Assembly (NCBI RefSeq): GCF_005239225.2
Contig: NC_133289.1
Location: 12,260,889 to 12,324,888, forward strand
Direction: 5' to 3'
DNA length: 64,000 bases
Source of the DNA: Populus alba
Lineage: Eukaryota; Streptophyta; Magnoliopsida; Malpighiales; Salicaceae
Shown: in pieces, positions 34,001-46,170 of the stretch
Numbering within the stretch: position 1 is the first letter of the stretch
Layout of the letters: each line of letters opens with the position of its first letter
The notes under the pieces: generated by a model
What the model saw: the letters and a program-made list of their open reading frames with translations, nothing else
What the model was told of the DNA's origin: nothing
Database searches by the model: none
Program-made: the position numbers and the translations under genes

Positions 34001-35967
34001 CGATGCAAGGTTAGCGCAAGAAATTTGTGACTTGAACATGAGATATGTCCAGATTACATGTCTATAATGACCTAGATGTTAAGGTCAGGATAACTCGATA
34101 AAAATTTTTTTATGATAAATAGAAACGAAACTAAAAAAATTAAGAGACAAATGTAGATCAAAATATTTAGAAGCACAATATAGATCATTTACTCAATTGT
34201 ATTTAATGAATTTATTTATTAAAATCAATTTGTAATAGAAATCAACAGACACATAAAATTTATTGATTAAAATAAAAGGAAAACAATTCTATTTAAGGTT
34301 TCACATATTAAAAATATCATAAAAAATAAATATTTTTTATTTTTTAAAATAAATTTAATCTACATGAAATATTTTAAAAAATTATAGATGAATCATATCA
34401 ACTTCATCAAAAATTAAAAACACAATAATTTAAAAATAATCGCTTTTTAAAAAAGGCTAAATAAAAAAAATTGACATGGAAGGTGCATTAATTAAAAAGA
34501 CAAACTTAAAAAATATTTAAAAAAAGGGCATTAATTGAAAAAAAAAATATCAAGAAGGGAAAAGCCCAGGAGCATGAGCCTTGAAGCCTAGGCCCGCGTT
34601 CCTGGGCTTGTTATTTTTTTTCTTATTTAAAAGGGTGACCCCAATTTTTTTGAAAAAAAATAACAAGCAAATCACACGTCACCTATTGTAGCAGATGACG
34701 TATTGTCTATCAACCTAGAATGGTGCTCGAAAAATCAGGCCTATGAGTTTTTTACCTAAAAAAACCTGTTTTGCAACCCATTTTAACCACAAAACACCCC
34801 TAGAACACCAAGAAATCAACCTAACAAACCCAAAAACAATCTAAGCAACAAAATCAAACTGAAAAAATATATTTTATCCTTGACTCAGATATGGTTTCTT
34901 AGGTTACATTGAGGCTGGAAACACCCATCATAGGACTCCCTTCACCTAGTGGAACCAGTTGATATCAATTTTAACTTGTTTTGTGGTTGGAATTGTTTCT
35001 TTGCTTGAATCTGGTGACTCCTCACTCTTCTCCCATGAATAAAAGACTGAAAAAATAACAAAAATGAAGTTTTATATCAAAATAGAACTTTCTAAAATTG
35101 AAGGGACCTATCTCTTAATAGCAAAAAAAAAGATGGGGGACTAAAATGTACTTCCCAAACGACTGGCAAAGCTGCCACTTATGTTACTCGTAATTTTGAC
35201 TTCAGTCCTCTATCTAACAATTAAACCCACTATAAAAAAAAAACATGTTAATTGGAGCTCAAAAAAGCTCAATTCTGGAAAATAAAAGTTTAAGGACTAA
35301 ATTAAAAAAAAATCATTGTTCCAATTCTTTGAGCTACAGTAAAAACGCTATGCTTTTTAGTTTCTTTTAGTCAATAATAATTGCTTTTGTCTATTCATTT
35401 AATTTGTAGAGGAAAAGCCAAAATTTAATCTTGTTTCTTATCTTATTGCCTGTTTAACGTCTAGGCAGGGAACTGTTTAAAGCTTTTTTGCGAATTGCTT
35501 AGTGCCCTATTTTTAGCCGCCTGAAAAGCTATCTTGTTCAAGACTGGCGACTTTTTCTTATTGAACAATGACAGATTTTCTTGTTTTTAAATAAAATGAT
35601 AGAGATAAACAATAAAAGACCCTGTCCTCAAGAAAACTGAGGACAACTGGGGCATTTTCATTATTAAAGTTATTCGTTTTAGTTAAACAGATAAGGATGA
35701 TAGGACGTAATGGAGACTTGGGGGATTTAATAGATGAAACTATAACTTCCGGTTCTAATCAGAGACAAATGCTACAAATATATTGGATGATTTGAATACC
35801 GTGTACCTAGTAGTCTCCTGGAGGTGAAAAATGGAGAACTTCCATGGTTGATTCTTTAAATAATTTTTCAATGCTTCCCTTTTTCCGCACAGAACTTCAT
35901 ATTGAACCGACCGTGGCAGGAAAAGGATGCTGAGCATGCATGGGATTTGAAAGACCCTGACCAGTGA
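31078..35967 (+). CDS. Uncharacterised plant protein, 216 aa, five exons (possibly ORG4-like)
   Basis: Exons 31078-31209, 32139-32291, 32451-32626, 32818-32932 and 35893-35967 join in phase to 217 codons. The start is MDSGSNREEPTSWEELYNIN; the first ATG in frame is used. The middle has FQGKIVLKPSSPEQRWKF, IGHNFQLHSTGWNWKLTTC and FPGMDLRFGWRADYVIPE; the end is PWQEKDAEHAWDLKDPDQ. There is no signal peptide or clear membrane helix. Aromatic-glycine alternation suggests beta strands. Intron 3 has a GC donor (GG|GCAAGT, 32627). The last exon, after a 2.96-kb intron, rests on a good acceptor (TTTTTCCGCACAG), correct phase and composition; an extra exon between cannot be excluded. Position next to GNAT and RAD7-like genes suggests it corresponds to Arabidopsis At2g06010 (ORG4). 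Function unknown. Confidence 0.75.
32933..35892. other. Last intron of the ORG4-like gene, with repeat insertion
   Basis: The part from about 33850 to 35390 has a different character from the flanks: A-rich runs, a GC-rich island (GCCTTGAAGCCTAGGCCCGC near 34575) and a series of AACCC/AAACACCCC phrases near 34775-34840. I recognise this type as a dispersed poplar repeat, but no termini are visible. The rest is ordinary intron. Confidence 0.5.
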
Positions 35968-38834
35968 AAGATTTGCTATCATTTGGCTGCTAATTGGTGG
36001 TCCAATCAATGTCGGGATCATTTGGCTGCTAATTGGGACGCAGGAGGAAAATAGTAAAGCATATATTGCAGTTTTCCTGGGAATTTAAGAAGATTGCTGG
36101 CACGGATCTTGTCTTATTGAACTATGAATGGATGTACAGATGCAGCTGGGCTTTGCTTCGATGAGGTTTTTTTTTTTCGCTTTTTTAATGAACAAGTTGA
36201 GGGTCTTGCCACCCGTTCTTACATGTATCTGCAATCAAAATGGTGTGGGTTCTTGCTACGGAGGCCATCGTGTATAGTTGTGCCAGATTTTGAATAACAC
36301 CTGCAAGATTTCTTGGTAAGAAAGAAGGTCAAGCCAGAAAAGTTGTACCGATGAGATGCCCTAATGAACTTGTAGCACAAAGGAGAGACGAATGTAGAAA
36401 GATTTGCAACGAGATGATGATTAAACCGGAGACTACTTGCAATTCAATTACAAAACAAATCAATTTTTGCAAAAAAATAAAAATAAAGTATCTTTTTATC
36501 ATGTGTGGAGACAAGTAATTTCCTAGCAAAACTGGGAATATTTTCAAGATTGTGTGTGTGTGTGTGTGTGTATTGATTGAGATCAAGTCTCTTTTTCTTC
36601 ATAATCTTGATTTTAAGATTTGAATATTATTGGAGACAATAATTATTTTCAAGTCAATTACATTTTTTTTTCGTAAAAGAAAAAAAAATCATAATCCTGT
36701 TTTGTCCATTTTTATTATTATTTCCAAGTAATATATCCAAGTCTGTTTATATGAAATTCTTGTTCTTGTTTAGCTAGCTCTTTGATACTAATTGTTATTG
36801 TTTTACTACCAAGTACTCTCTTCCAGTCATCTTGATCTATTTCTACCTTCATAATTTCATTATGAATTTTGATGTATTTAATTCTAGACATGTTTAATAT
36901 TAATGAGGCTCTTATACCATTCGAGATTCTCACACTGGATCATTAAGATCCTGAATGTGATTGATTCTGATGTTTTGAATTTCAATTTTTTTTATTTTTT
37001 ATTATGTTTTGGGTGAATTGAGTTCAAGATATAGGCATGAACTTGACTGCAACCTGTGTTGTCCCACAAGTCAATTCAGCTTGAAAAAAAAATTAAAATT
37101 AATTTTAATTATTATAAATTATTTCAAATAAAATAAATAATAACTAAAATATCAGGATTAAATCAATAATAATTAAAAAAAAAAGATTGATTGAAATATT
37201 GTAGGGTAGGACACAAATATCATGGGGGAGGGAGAAGGAAAAAAAATGGTTGTCAAAGCCAAACAAAAGTTCTATTACACACACACACCATCGTTACATA
37301 AAAAAGACTTCGAGATAGATCTAAGAACACCTTCAAACGGCATAAAATTTCATAATTTTTCAGCCCTAATCAAAATTACCATGGTCAACCACCCTAGTGT
37401 TTTGACCATCATAATTGATTTTTCTAAAAAATAGTTCACTTTATAATTATTAAATTCTTAAAATGAGATTTCAATTTAATCAAACTAATATTTGTACCAT
37501 CAATTTTATTTAATCCTAACTCATCTTTTCTTTTCAAAAACAATCATCAAATTCAAAATAATATAAAATTAGTTAAAGATAACACCTTTTATCTTCTCCA
37601 TTTGATACAATTGAGTGGGTTTTGATGATAAAGCTCAAGAACAACCCTTCCTCTTTGAATTGATGAACTCTTTCTAACAACCCATTTCTTCCTGTTTCTC
37701 TCTCAATCTAACTACAATAACTTACCCACCAACACCCATGAAATTCCTTTGAAAGAGAAAAAGAAATTTAATCTCTCTCCCTTTTATTTTTGAAGCTTAA
37801 ACATTCAATCTAATTAGGAAAATAAGAGAAAGTTTTTGGCTCTCTCCTCCCTTTGGAATCATTTGGCATTGCAATCCAACCATGTTTTTTTAATTTTTTT
37901 TTTAATTTTTTTAGCTTAAAATTAATATTTTTTTTTATTAATTTGATGTGCTGATAACAAAAATAAAAAAAAAAATTATTTTGATGCATTTTTTAAATAA
38001 AAATTACTTTGAAAAACAACTTCTACCACACTCTGCTCTTAAAATCAATAGCTACACCAATAAAGAGTTGATTTTGGGCTCTTTATATGTCTATTTATTT
38101 ATATACCTAAGTACTAAATATATGTTGTAATCAAGTGGTAAGTAACTACTGAAATTATGCACTATCACAAGTTCGAATCCAACCAACAATAACCATTAAA
38201 TGTTATTTTGTTGTAGAAAATAAAACTTTAACTAGGGATGACAATTTAATTCCAATTCGATGAATACTGATCTGATCTAAATAGGTGGTTATTTTTTGGA
38301 CCCAATAAATAATGTGTAGAATATGAATATTGTCAAACTTGACCAAACCTAACCTGAAATATATATTTATATTATATAAATATATTTGTAGAATATTTAG
38401 ATTTTTTAAAATACAATATGATATGTATACCTTAATATTGACATAAAACATATAAATGAATAATATTTATCATTTAATATATATTTACATATATATATAT
38501 ATTAACTATTTTATTTTTTTATTGATTAATAAGTAATAACAGATAATAGATACTCATTGAATACCCGAAACCTGATGGATAATTTATGGATATCTACATT
38601 TTTTACCTGATGAATATTAGATAGGGTATGAATATCAAAAAATTTGACTGCAGATAGTTATTATCATCCCTAATTTTAACTATATAAGAATTAAAACCTT
38701 GGTCTTTGCCCATCAAACCTTAAGTTGATGCCATAAACCACTCAGTCACACTAACCTCCTGGTAAATATTATGTCCACACACACATATTATACTAAATTG
38801 AGTGCCACATATGCAAATTCCCATCAAGTCTTCG

Positions 38835-38874
<40 letters not shown>

Positions 38875-39109
38875 TATAATTATTTTTCAGTCGAGAAGTA
38901 CACTTATTTACCATGAAGCTTAAATTTTAAGTCATGGTTTATAATGATGGCAATAGATATTAACAACAAAACATAAATTTTTATATTTTGTTGTGTCTAG
39001 TCTCTCATCAAATAAATACAATTTAGAGATATTCATTTTATCTTATACATCATTACAAAACATAATTTCATTGTGTCTCTTATTCCATCTTCTCTCCTCT
39101 ATCCTAAAG
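35968..39109. other. Intergenic, repeat-rich, no gene seen
   Basis: Microsatellites: GT at about 36548-36571 and TA at about 38838-38871. A forward copy of the TTGATGTGCTGAT element lies at 37905-38035. 37080-37180 carries a TTTCAAATAAAATAAATAATAA motif shared with 39.3-39.5 kb. A passage at 38240-38670 (ATGACAATTTAATTCCAATT ... GTTATTATCATCCC) has ends that suggest a small inverted-repeat element. No frame is convincing. Confidence 0.45.
37905..38035 (+). repeat. Dispersed element end, forward TTGATGTGCTGAT copy
   Basis: Contains TTGATGTGCTGATAACAAAA, A-run, TTTTGATGCATTTTTTAAAT and TTTGAAAAACAACTTCTACC in the same order as at 54020-54130. Confidence 0.6.
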
Positions 39110-39110
39110 T

Positions 39111-39858
39111 CCTGTTTATTTACTGGAAAATAGTTTTTTTTTTGAAAAGTGAATTTTGGAGAAAGTAAATTATTTTTTAATGTTTGGTAGTGTAATGAAA
39201 AATAAGTTGGAAAACATTTCTAGTGTTTGGTTATGTCATGGAAAATAAGCTAGAAAATAACTTATTGATGTTTTATTTTTTTCAAGTTTATTAAAATAAC
39301 GAGGAACAAATCTTACAAATTAAAATATTGAATGAGAATGAAATTAAAAAAATATATAATTTCATAAATTATCTCAAATAAAATAAATAATAATCAAAAT
39401 AATAGAGATCAAATCTAAAAAATAAAAAAAAAATGAAAGATGAAGAAATTAAAATAATAATAATTATCATTTTATAAATTATTTCAAATAAAATAAATAA
39501 CAATCAAAAGAATGAGGACCAAATTTGATAGATAAAAAATTTCAATTAAAAAATGATAAGGGAAAAGCAAATAACAATTATAAAAATAAGAACAAAAGTT
39601 AGTATAAAAATTAAATTTTAAGAGATGAAATTGAAAAAAAATATATTCAAAACAAAATATATATAGCAATCAAAAGTTTGAGGATCAAATTTGATATAAT
39701 TAGTAAAAAATATAATATTTTTAATTTTTTCACAATTTCTAGAAAGTGTTTTCTGCTCAAAATAAAAGAAAAACACTTTCTTGAAAATCAAGCTAAATTT
39801 CCTTTTGACCGGAAAGTGTTTTTCGTTGACCAACTTTTCTAATAGCAAATAAACACAG
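39111..39858. mobile_element. TIR-type non-autonomous element (MITE-like) with internal tandem units
   Basis: The left end CCTGTTTATTTACTGG and the right end AGCAAATAAACACAGG are imperfect inverted repeats. Next to each are GGAAAA-type motifs (TGGAAAATAAGCTAG on the left, GAAAGTGTTTTTCG on the right) typical of a widespread plant foldback family. Inside, at about 39340-39700, three to four units of roughly 120 bases repeat AAATTATYTCAAATAAAATAAATAAYAATC plus GAGGACCAAATTTGATA. No coding capacity. Confidence 0.6.
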
Positions 39859-39977
39859 GAAAGTTTGAAAAATGGTTTCCCGGAAACAAACGCCCTCTAA
39901 ATTGTCTTATTTTCTTAAAAATATTAATTTGAAGCAAAGAAAAAAAATTTAAATTTTTTTAAAAGCATTTAGTTATG

Positions 39978-40008
<31 letters not shown>

Positions 40009-41596
40009 TTAGTTTCTTGTGTTTTTTAGTTGATGTTTTGTTTGGAATTGCAATAAAAATTATTTTTTAAAAATATATTAAAATAATATATTTTTTTATT
40101 TTTTAAAATTTATTTTTAATATCAATATATTAAAATATTAATAAAACATATAATAAATTAATTTAAAACTAATTTTTTTAAAAAAAATTATGATTGGATT
40201 ACAATATCAAACAAAACTATACTTTATTTCAATAAAACACATGCCATGTCTCTTTTATTTTTTTTTATTATAAAATTCATCCTTATATTATAAAATTAGA
40301 TAGATAGATTACCTATCATTTATGATTTTTTTCTTTAACATGATTCATAAGTTAAGCAAAAATAAATAGTGAGAGATTAATAGAAGCTTGTTAAAAACCA
40401 CAAATAAATAAAATAAATTACAATTCCTAAATATGTTAAATATATAAATATATAGTTATACACTAATATTTACTCTTGAAGAATAAATAAATAAATACAA
40501 TTCTTATTCCTCATAAACCCTAAAAATAATTATTTTCCTCCCAAAAAACTAAAAAATAATTATTTCTAAAAAATATTTGGTTCATTCCAAACTTAAAAAT
40601 AAAAAACAATTCCCCCAAATATCATAAAATCCGTTCCCCCTTAACCCAAAAATGGATTTGGAGGGAAAATCTTTTTCTTAACCCTTAAGAAATCACCCTT
40701 GGAAAAATTGTTTCTCCCCAAACCCTAAAAATATTAATATAATAATATATATTTAAATATTTTAAAATTGTAATTATTTACAGTTTTCAACAAGTTTTTC
40801 TTAATTTTCATAATCGATATGAAAATAAATGTAATTATTATTATTTTTTATACTAAAATACATTAAAATAAAAATTTTTTTTTTATTTTTTAAAAATTAT
40901 TTTTTAAAACAATATATCAAAAACGATTTAAAACATATAAAAAATAATTTTTAATAAAATAAAATTAAAAATATGAATTAGCCTGTATTTCTAAACAGGC
41001 TCAAAATTTCCTTTACTTAGGTTAGTGAAATGAATAAAACTTTAAGATTTATCAAATCTATATGAAATTGTTGAGGAACAAATTTAATTGAAAATTGAAA
41101 AAAAAAAAAAGAAAATGAACTAATTTGAAGTCTTAATCTTTATTATTTTTGAAATGATGAATTATTTTATTTTGGTGAAGGATGGAAAAGTCTTTTGGAT
41201 CATCAAATAAGATTTTTAATTATCCACAAAATATTTATATAATTCCCAAATTATTTTGAGTGTTTGTTAAAAGAATAAAAAAATAAAGAAAGGGCAGTTC
41301 GTCTTATCCATGACACACGTATGTCCCACCACAAAGTAACTTGTGTCTTTAGAAATGTACAGCCTGTCTGTATAGAAAGGAGCCTTCAACACCTCCTTCT
41401 TCTTCCTCTTCCTCTTCCTCTTCAGATTTTATTTTTATTTTTATTTTGCGTGGGGGTTTCCTTTGAATTATTTCTTTTATTTTCTTTTCCTTTCTCTTAT
41501 TCTTTGTAACATGAATAACACCAGTACTAAAATTTAACCAAGCTCTCATGTTGACTGTTTCCCTTCACAAACCTGAATTCTTGAGCTTTTCCCATT
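39859..41596. other. Intergenic, AT-rich, upstream of the GNAT gene
   Basis: Reversed, diverged copies of the dispersed element lie near 40020-40200 and 40840-41010. A GT run (about 39976-39991) is followed by a T run. 40500-40730 is rich in AAACCCTAAAAATAATTATTT phrases, which suggests locally duplicated sequence. The 5' UTR of the next gene, with a CTTCCTCTTCCTCTT pyrimidine tract at 41395-41425, lies at the right end. Confidence 0.45.
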
Positions 41597-43988
41597 ATGG
41601 ATTCAGGGATCTTCACAAATTCAGTAGAATTCCTTCACCTTGGACAATGTAAGTTCTTGCCCATGCCCGTCTTTTCTTTTCTTTTCTCTTCTTTTCTTTT
41701 AGTAAATAAATAATTCATGATAATTAAGAAAAATACTACGTGGGTTTTTTTGGGAGCCAACAGAGCTATGAGTAATTATTCTGGGTCTTCTGAAACAAGA
41801 AAGAAGGAAGAGCTATCAATACAGGTCCCACCAACATCTATTTCTTCATCGGAAACACAGAGGTTAGCTGGTACTGATCTGCGATTTGACCGACTTCAAG
41901 TGCCAGAAAAGGAGTTGATGCATGACAGAAAGTTTGAATTTGGGCAATTTATGGCAAGAGAAGCTGTGATAGATGAGGAATATTGGGTATGTCATCCCTT
42001 CTTATCTACACCCTTGTTCAAATTCTACATGGATTATTATGTGCCTTTCCTTTTCCTTTTCATCTTTATTCACTTGGCTCGCTCTATTTTTTATTTATTC
42101 AACTGATGCAAAAGAAAATTTTGAAGAAAAAACATGGTGAGTCTTGTTTTGCATGTTTTATGTTAGTTAAGTATTTATTTCCTTTGCCTCCAAATATCTC
42201 TGGCCCATCCAGCAAGACCAAAAAAAAAAATTAAAAATTAAAAAAAAATCTGTCCTTTATATCCTTTGTCCTTTCCTTTATATCCCCCCCCCCTACTCTT
42301 CTTATTTGTGTTCATAAATAGCTTGTGTTTGTTGTGGTGATGGTTGCTCTCTTATTCCGTGGCAGACAGCAGCATGGCTGCGAGCAGAAAGTCACTGGGA
42401 GGGTATAAATGACCGGTGCGCAATTCATCTCAAACAAACTGGAATTTACTGATGTGCACTCTGTTTCGTTTTAAGTGTTAACATAATAAGAAATGATAAG
42501 ACCAAATGAGGCAACTTGAATTGTGTTTTTACTGTTAAAAAAATATGCTTTTGACTGATTAAAACTAAAGCTGGTTGAGAATACAAAGAAAATGATGTAG
42601 GGCAATGGTTTTAACTGAGTTCTTCAACATGTTATCCTGGATTTTAGTCAAAATGGAGTCTAGTTATATGTCCTTCCATTTGATGCCCATTAATTGCATT
42701 TTTTTAACAATTTAGCCCCCCACCCCCAAATTAATGAGGTCTCTGAAGGAGATACCCTGGTGAGGTTCTTCTCAGGACTTCATTTGAGGTCGGTATTAAT
42801 GTGTGTATGAATGGAAGAGATGGGCATTACTAATAGAAGCTATCCCTGATTAACACAGATATGTTGATAACCACAAAAGGAAATTTGCAGAGCAGGTAGG
42901 AGTGGATATTTTTCCTTTTCGGTTGCTTTTTAATGTCTTCTGTGGCATAAAATTCTTACCTTTTCTCGTATTATGCAGGAATTCCATGCCATAAAAAGGC
43001 GTCGGACAAGCCTGCATGGACAAAAATGTAGATGCATTATTATGGTATGATGTCTTACAAGATCTTATATCAGTTCTCTTTAGTAAAAATAAGAGAACAA
43101 GAACAAAAAAAAAAGCTGAACAAATTGAAGCCCAATATCCAGGCTGGGGTTGATTTAATTGAAAGTGTTCTCAATTTATCTTCAGTTTTCACTATGATAA
43201 AAAAGAAAAAAAGACAAAAAAAATTGCTGCCTTTTTTTTCTCCCTCTATATACATGTGCTTTTATTGAAGCTTAGACCAATCACTCACATATCAAATTAT
43301 CAGGTTAGGAAGGAAGACAAAAATGTAAAACGTACTGTACTGAAAGGTGTAGTCGGAACTCTTGATTTGAGTGTCAGGTGCTTACTGCATGGAGAGACCT
43401 TTCCAGGGGTATGATGCTTTCTATTTAAATTTGAAGTGCCAATCTATTAGTCCATCAACCTGATCAAATGGTTTCATTAACTTGGCAATGGAGTTGCTGC
43501 CCTCCACAGGAACGGGTGAAGGCTCCTCTCTTCTGCAGCATCCACGGTACAGGCCCAAATAGATATGGTTATGTTGCCAACTTGTGTGTTCCTAAATCAG
43601 CACGACGCCAGGGAATTGCAACCAACATGCTGCATTTTGCTATCGAGTTGGTCAAATCTAATGGTAGATAATTTGTGTAACATCCTTTAGAATTTTCTGA
43701 ACTGGTGAAGTATAATGTGGATTTCGTTAAAAATTTCTCTTCTATCAAATCCTTGTGTCACAGGTATAGAACATGCATATGTGCATGTGCATAGAAACAA
43801 CACTCCTGCACAGAAACTGTACGAAAAGATGGGATTTGAGGTAATACCATCAGAGTTACTCATTTGTGCCTCTAGTTTTAATGAACATGAAATTCTGACA
43901 AAGCCTCTACATTCTCTGTCAGATTGTTGAAGCGGCAAGCTCTCAATTAGTAGAAGAGCAGACTTACCTCCTATGTTGTAAGGCATAA
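41597..43988 (+). CDS. GNAT6: GCN5-related N-acetyltransferase (GNAT), 278 aa, nine exons
   Basis: Exons 41597-41648, 41757-41986, 42366-42415, 42859-42895, 42979-43044, 43304-43408, 43510-43663, 43764-43840 and 43923-43988 join in phase to 279 codons. GNAT enzymes transfer the acetyl group of acetyl-CoA to an amine. Motif A is visible (VANLCVPKSA, then RRQGIATNML, the acetyl-CoA pyrophosphate loop). Motif B is HRNNTPAQKLYEKMGFE. The N-terminal 90 residues are Ser/Thr-rich with few conserved positions and may be a plastid transit peptide. The domain order and length match Arabidopsis At2g06025, which I recall as the plastid/nuclear protein GNAT6 with Lys and N-terminal acetylation activity; that assignment is from memory and also rests on the neighbouring genes. 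The acceptor of exon 2 (TTTGGGAG) was chosen because it alone keeps phase. Confidence 0.88.
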
Positions 43989-44625
43989 AAATTCTTCTCT
44001 AAGCAAATTCCTTGCGCGTAAAATAGAAATCATTGTATACAAGCATTGTAGAATACTTTATAGGCAACTATAGCTGGAGGTTGTCATCCCAGAAGCAATC
44101 ATGTAACCACACGGCTCCTTGCGAGCTTGCTTTAGCTATTGTTTGCAAAATCCACAATTTCACTGATGATGAATATACAAGGATATCTCGTTCTTGTTGT
44201 GTTTCCAAGGTATGTGTTCTAATAACAGGAATAAGCACTAGCTAATGCATGTTGCATTGAGTTATGTGATGGAGGTAATAGTAATAACCTGATAAAAAGG
44301 AACCGCCTACTCTGCTTTACCTGGTAGAACGTAATCTAATGCTCAGAACCAAAAAACTGAGACAGAATAGGATTTCTGCATCTATATATATATAGTGCTC
44401 ATCTAGAAGCATAAACGAGAGAGAGATGCTATTTTTCACACGAATGAACCATGACTCAGCGCTCAAACCACGGAGAGTGGTGCAGCTTTCAGGCTGTTGG
44501 TTCTTGCAACAAGTGGCTTGAGTCCGTGTAAATTGTGATATTGCATCAGCTTACAGAATTTTTTTTTTTCCTTTTTGTGGAAAAAACCTCAGGACTCGGA
44601 TAACAAATTTCGGGAGTGAGCACTC
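43989..44625. other. 3' flank of the GNAT gene
   Basis: Probably the GNAT 3' UTR followed by spacer. A TA/GA-rich patch lies at 44383-44425. No gene is seen. Confidence 0.4.
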
Positions 44626-44939
44626 TGTTAAGAGTTATAACAATGGAGAAATATGAAGAAAGAAAGAAGATGAGAGAAATTTAGCTTTGAAGAAGCTAAC
44701 AAATTTGATATTTATTTCTTCAATGAATGCTTTACAAACAGTAAAAGCTAACACAACGTGAGATTGGCTTCTCCTAGAAAACTCAAATCTCTAACTTACC
44801 TTAATGAACTAACCTGACAGTTAAAATAGAACTACCAGTCTTCTAACGAGCTGCCTATATAGCTAGCTATAACACTTGTTTTATTACATGGCCTGACTTG
44901 TATGTAAGTTGAAGTAGACTCGTATACTGTCTCATAACA
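44626..44939 (-). repeat. Putative 3' LTR of the gypsy remnant
   Basis: About 314 bases start TGTTA at 44626 and, read on the minus strand, start TGTTATGAG at 44939 directly after the purine-rich tract. Ends are thus TG...CA with a 5-base inverted repeat (TGTTA/TAACA). No partner LTR is in the window. Confidence 0.6.
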
Positions 44940-45630
44940 TTTCCCTTCTCTTCACCAAATCCTTGACCTCAAGGATAGAAATTGATGTCTGGAAACTGAA
45001 GCACTACTTCACTCAGCTGTTCCCGAGTCGCATCTTCTTTAGGCAGAGAAGTCCACTTGGTTAATCCCATGACAACTACACCATTGTTCCTCTTCATCAT
45101 CTTCCTGTCCGGTACTGCTTCAGGAAAAAGCTTAATTGTGCCCAGTATCGCTCAAAGTAGGCAAATTGGTTGTGACCACTGCAATAGCGCCTGCTTTTTT
45201 GTTTTATTTTTTTCCCAACGAGTGATGCATGAAAGGCTAGGTGCGGCTGTGACCCTTCCGGTAGCTGCAACCCATAAGCCAACTATCCCAACTTTTGTAA
45301 TATGAGTTAAGGCCCGTGGCAACGAGGATGCAGCTTTAAATTCTTCCTCAAAGCCACAGTTCCTTGCCTGTAGGGTAGCAATTTCTAATACACATAATTC
45401 TCCACTAAAAACTCTCAGTTCTTGCTTTATCTGAAATTTGTTTCATCTTGGGCTGAGCTCGCTGAAGTTGTTTTTGTAACAATTTATCCATCATCTCCTT
45501 TCAAGTACAAATCCCCCGGCAGTTGCTACTGCAGTGGAATTCTAAATCGAAAACTTCTTGCAAGGTGGTGGCGGGCCAAAGATCCAGTAAAAGCTATAAA
45601 TAAAAAGGTTTCGAGTCCTTCAACGTAAAA
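44626..45630 (-). mobile_element. Ty3/gypsy chromovirus remnant (3' pol end, chromodomain, LTR)
   Basis: On the minus strand, from high to low coordinates, broken frames give the end of pol (MDKLLQKQLQRAQPKMKQIS near 45480; AYGLQLPEGSQPHLAFHASL near 45270), then a chromodomain-like segment (TKWTSLPKEDATREQ, VVLQFPDINFYP) near 45075-44960, then GGGAAATGTTATGAG, where a purine-rich stretch meets an LTR. Pol upstream of 45630 is missing. Frames are shifted several times and contain stops, so this is a truncated dead copy. It fills the space between the GNAT and RAD7-like genes. Confidence 0.75.
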
Positions 45631-46170
45631 TTATGAGTACCAGACATGTTCTAATTCCTCTTTTTGGAAGATTTTAAGAACTCAATCTACATAGGAAAGC
45701 AGTAAAACCCATTGACCGATCACCATTTCTATCTTTTGTGGTTAAACCCTTTTCTATTTCTAGTTTGCATAACCTTTCCTTCTAGCAAAGCTGGATACCA
45801 TTTTTGCAGGACAAAATTTTGCTTGTATATTTAGTTTGCTGGATGGAGAACTGTTCGACGACTCATTTAAAAATGAGCCATGCTCAAAATGCTACTCGAT
45901 GACGGCTGTAGGCATCAACCATAGAGGGTCACTGAAAAGAATCGAACAGAATTAATAGTGAAAGGCTACCTTCTGCTCAAAAACTAAATTAGAAAGCTTA
46001 CATAATGTTAATCAGTCCATTCTACTTGCATGTACAGCCCAATATTCATGTCTTCTTTTCTTGGTCAAAGCATCACAGAAGTCCTATCTTCAGGTATTGA
46101 TAAGGTGCTGAACTCCAAAAGTTTCCCTGGCCGCTACTGATGTTCATTCTACCCTCAAACAACACATACT

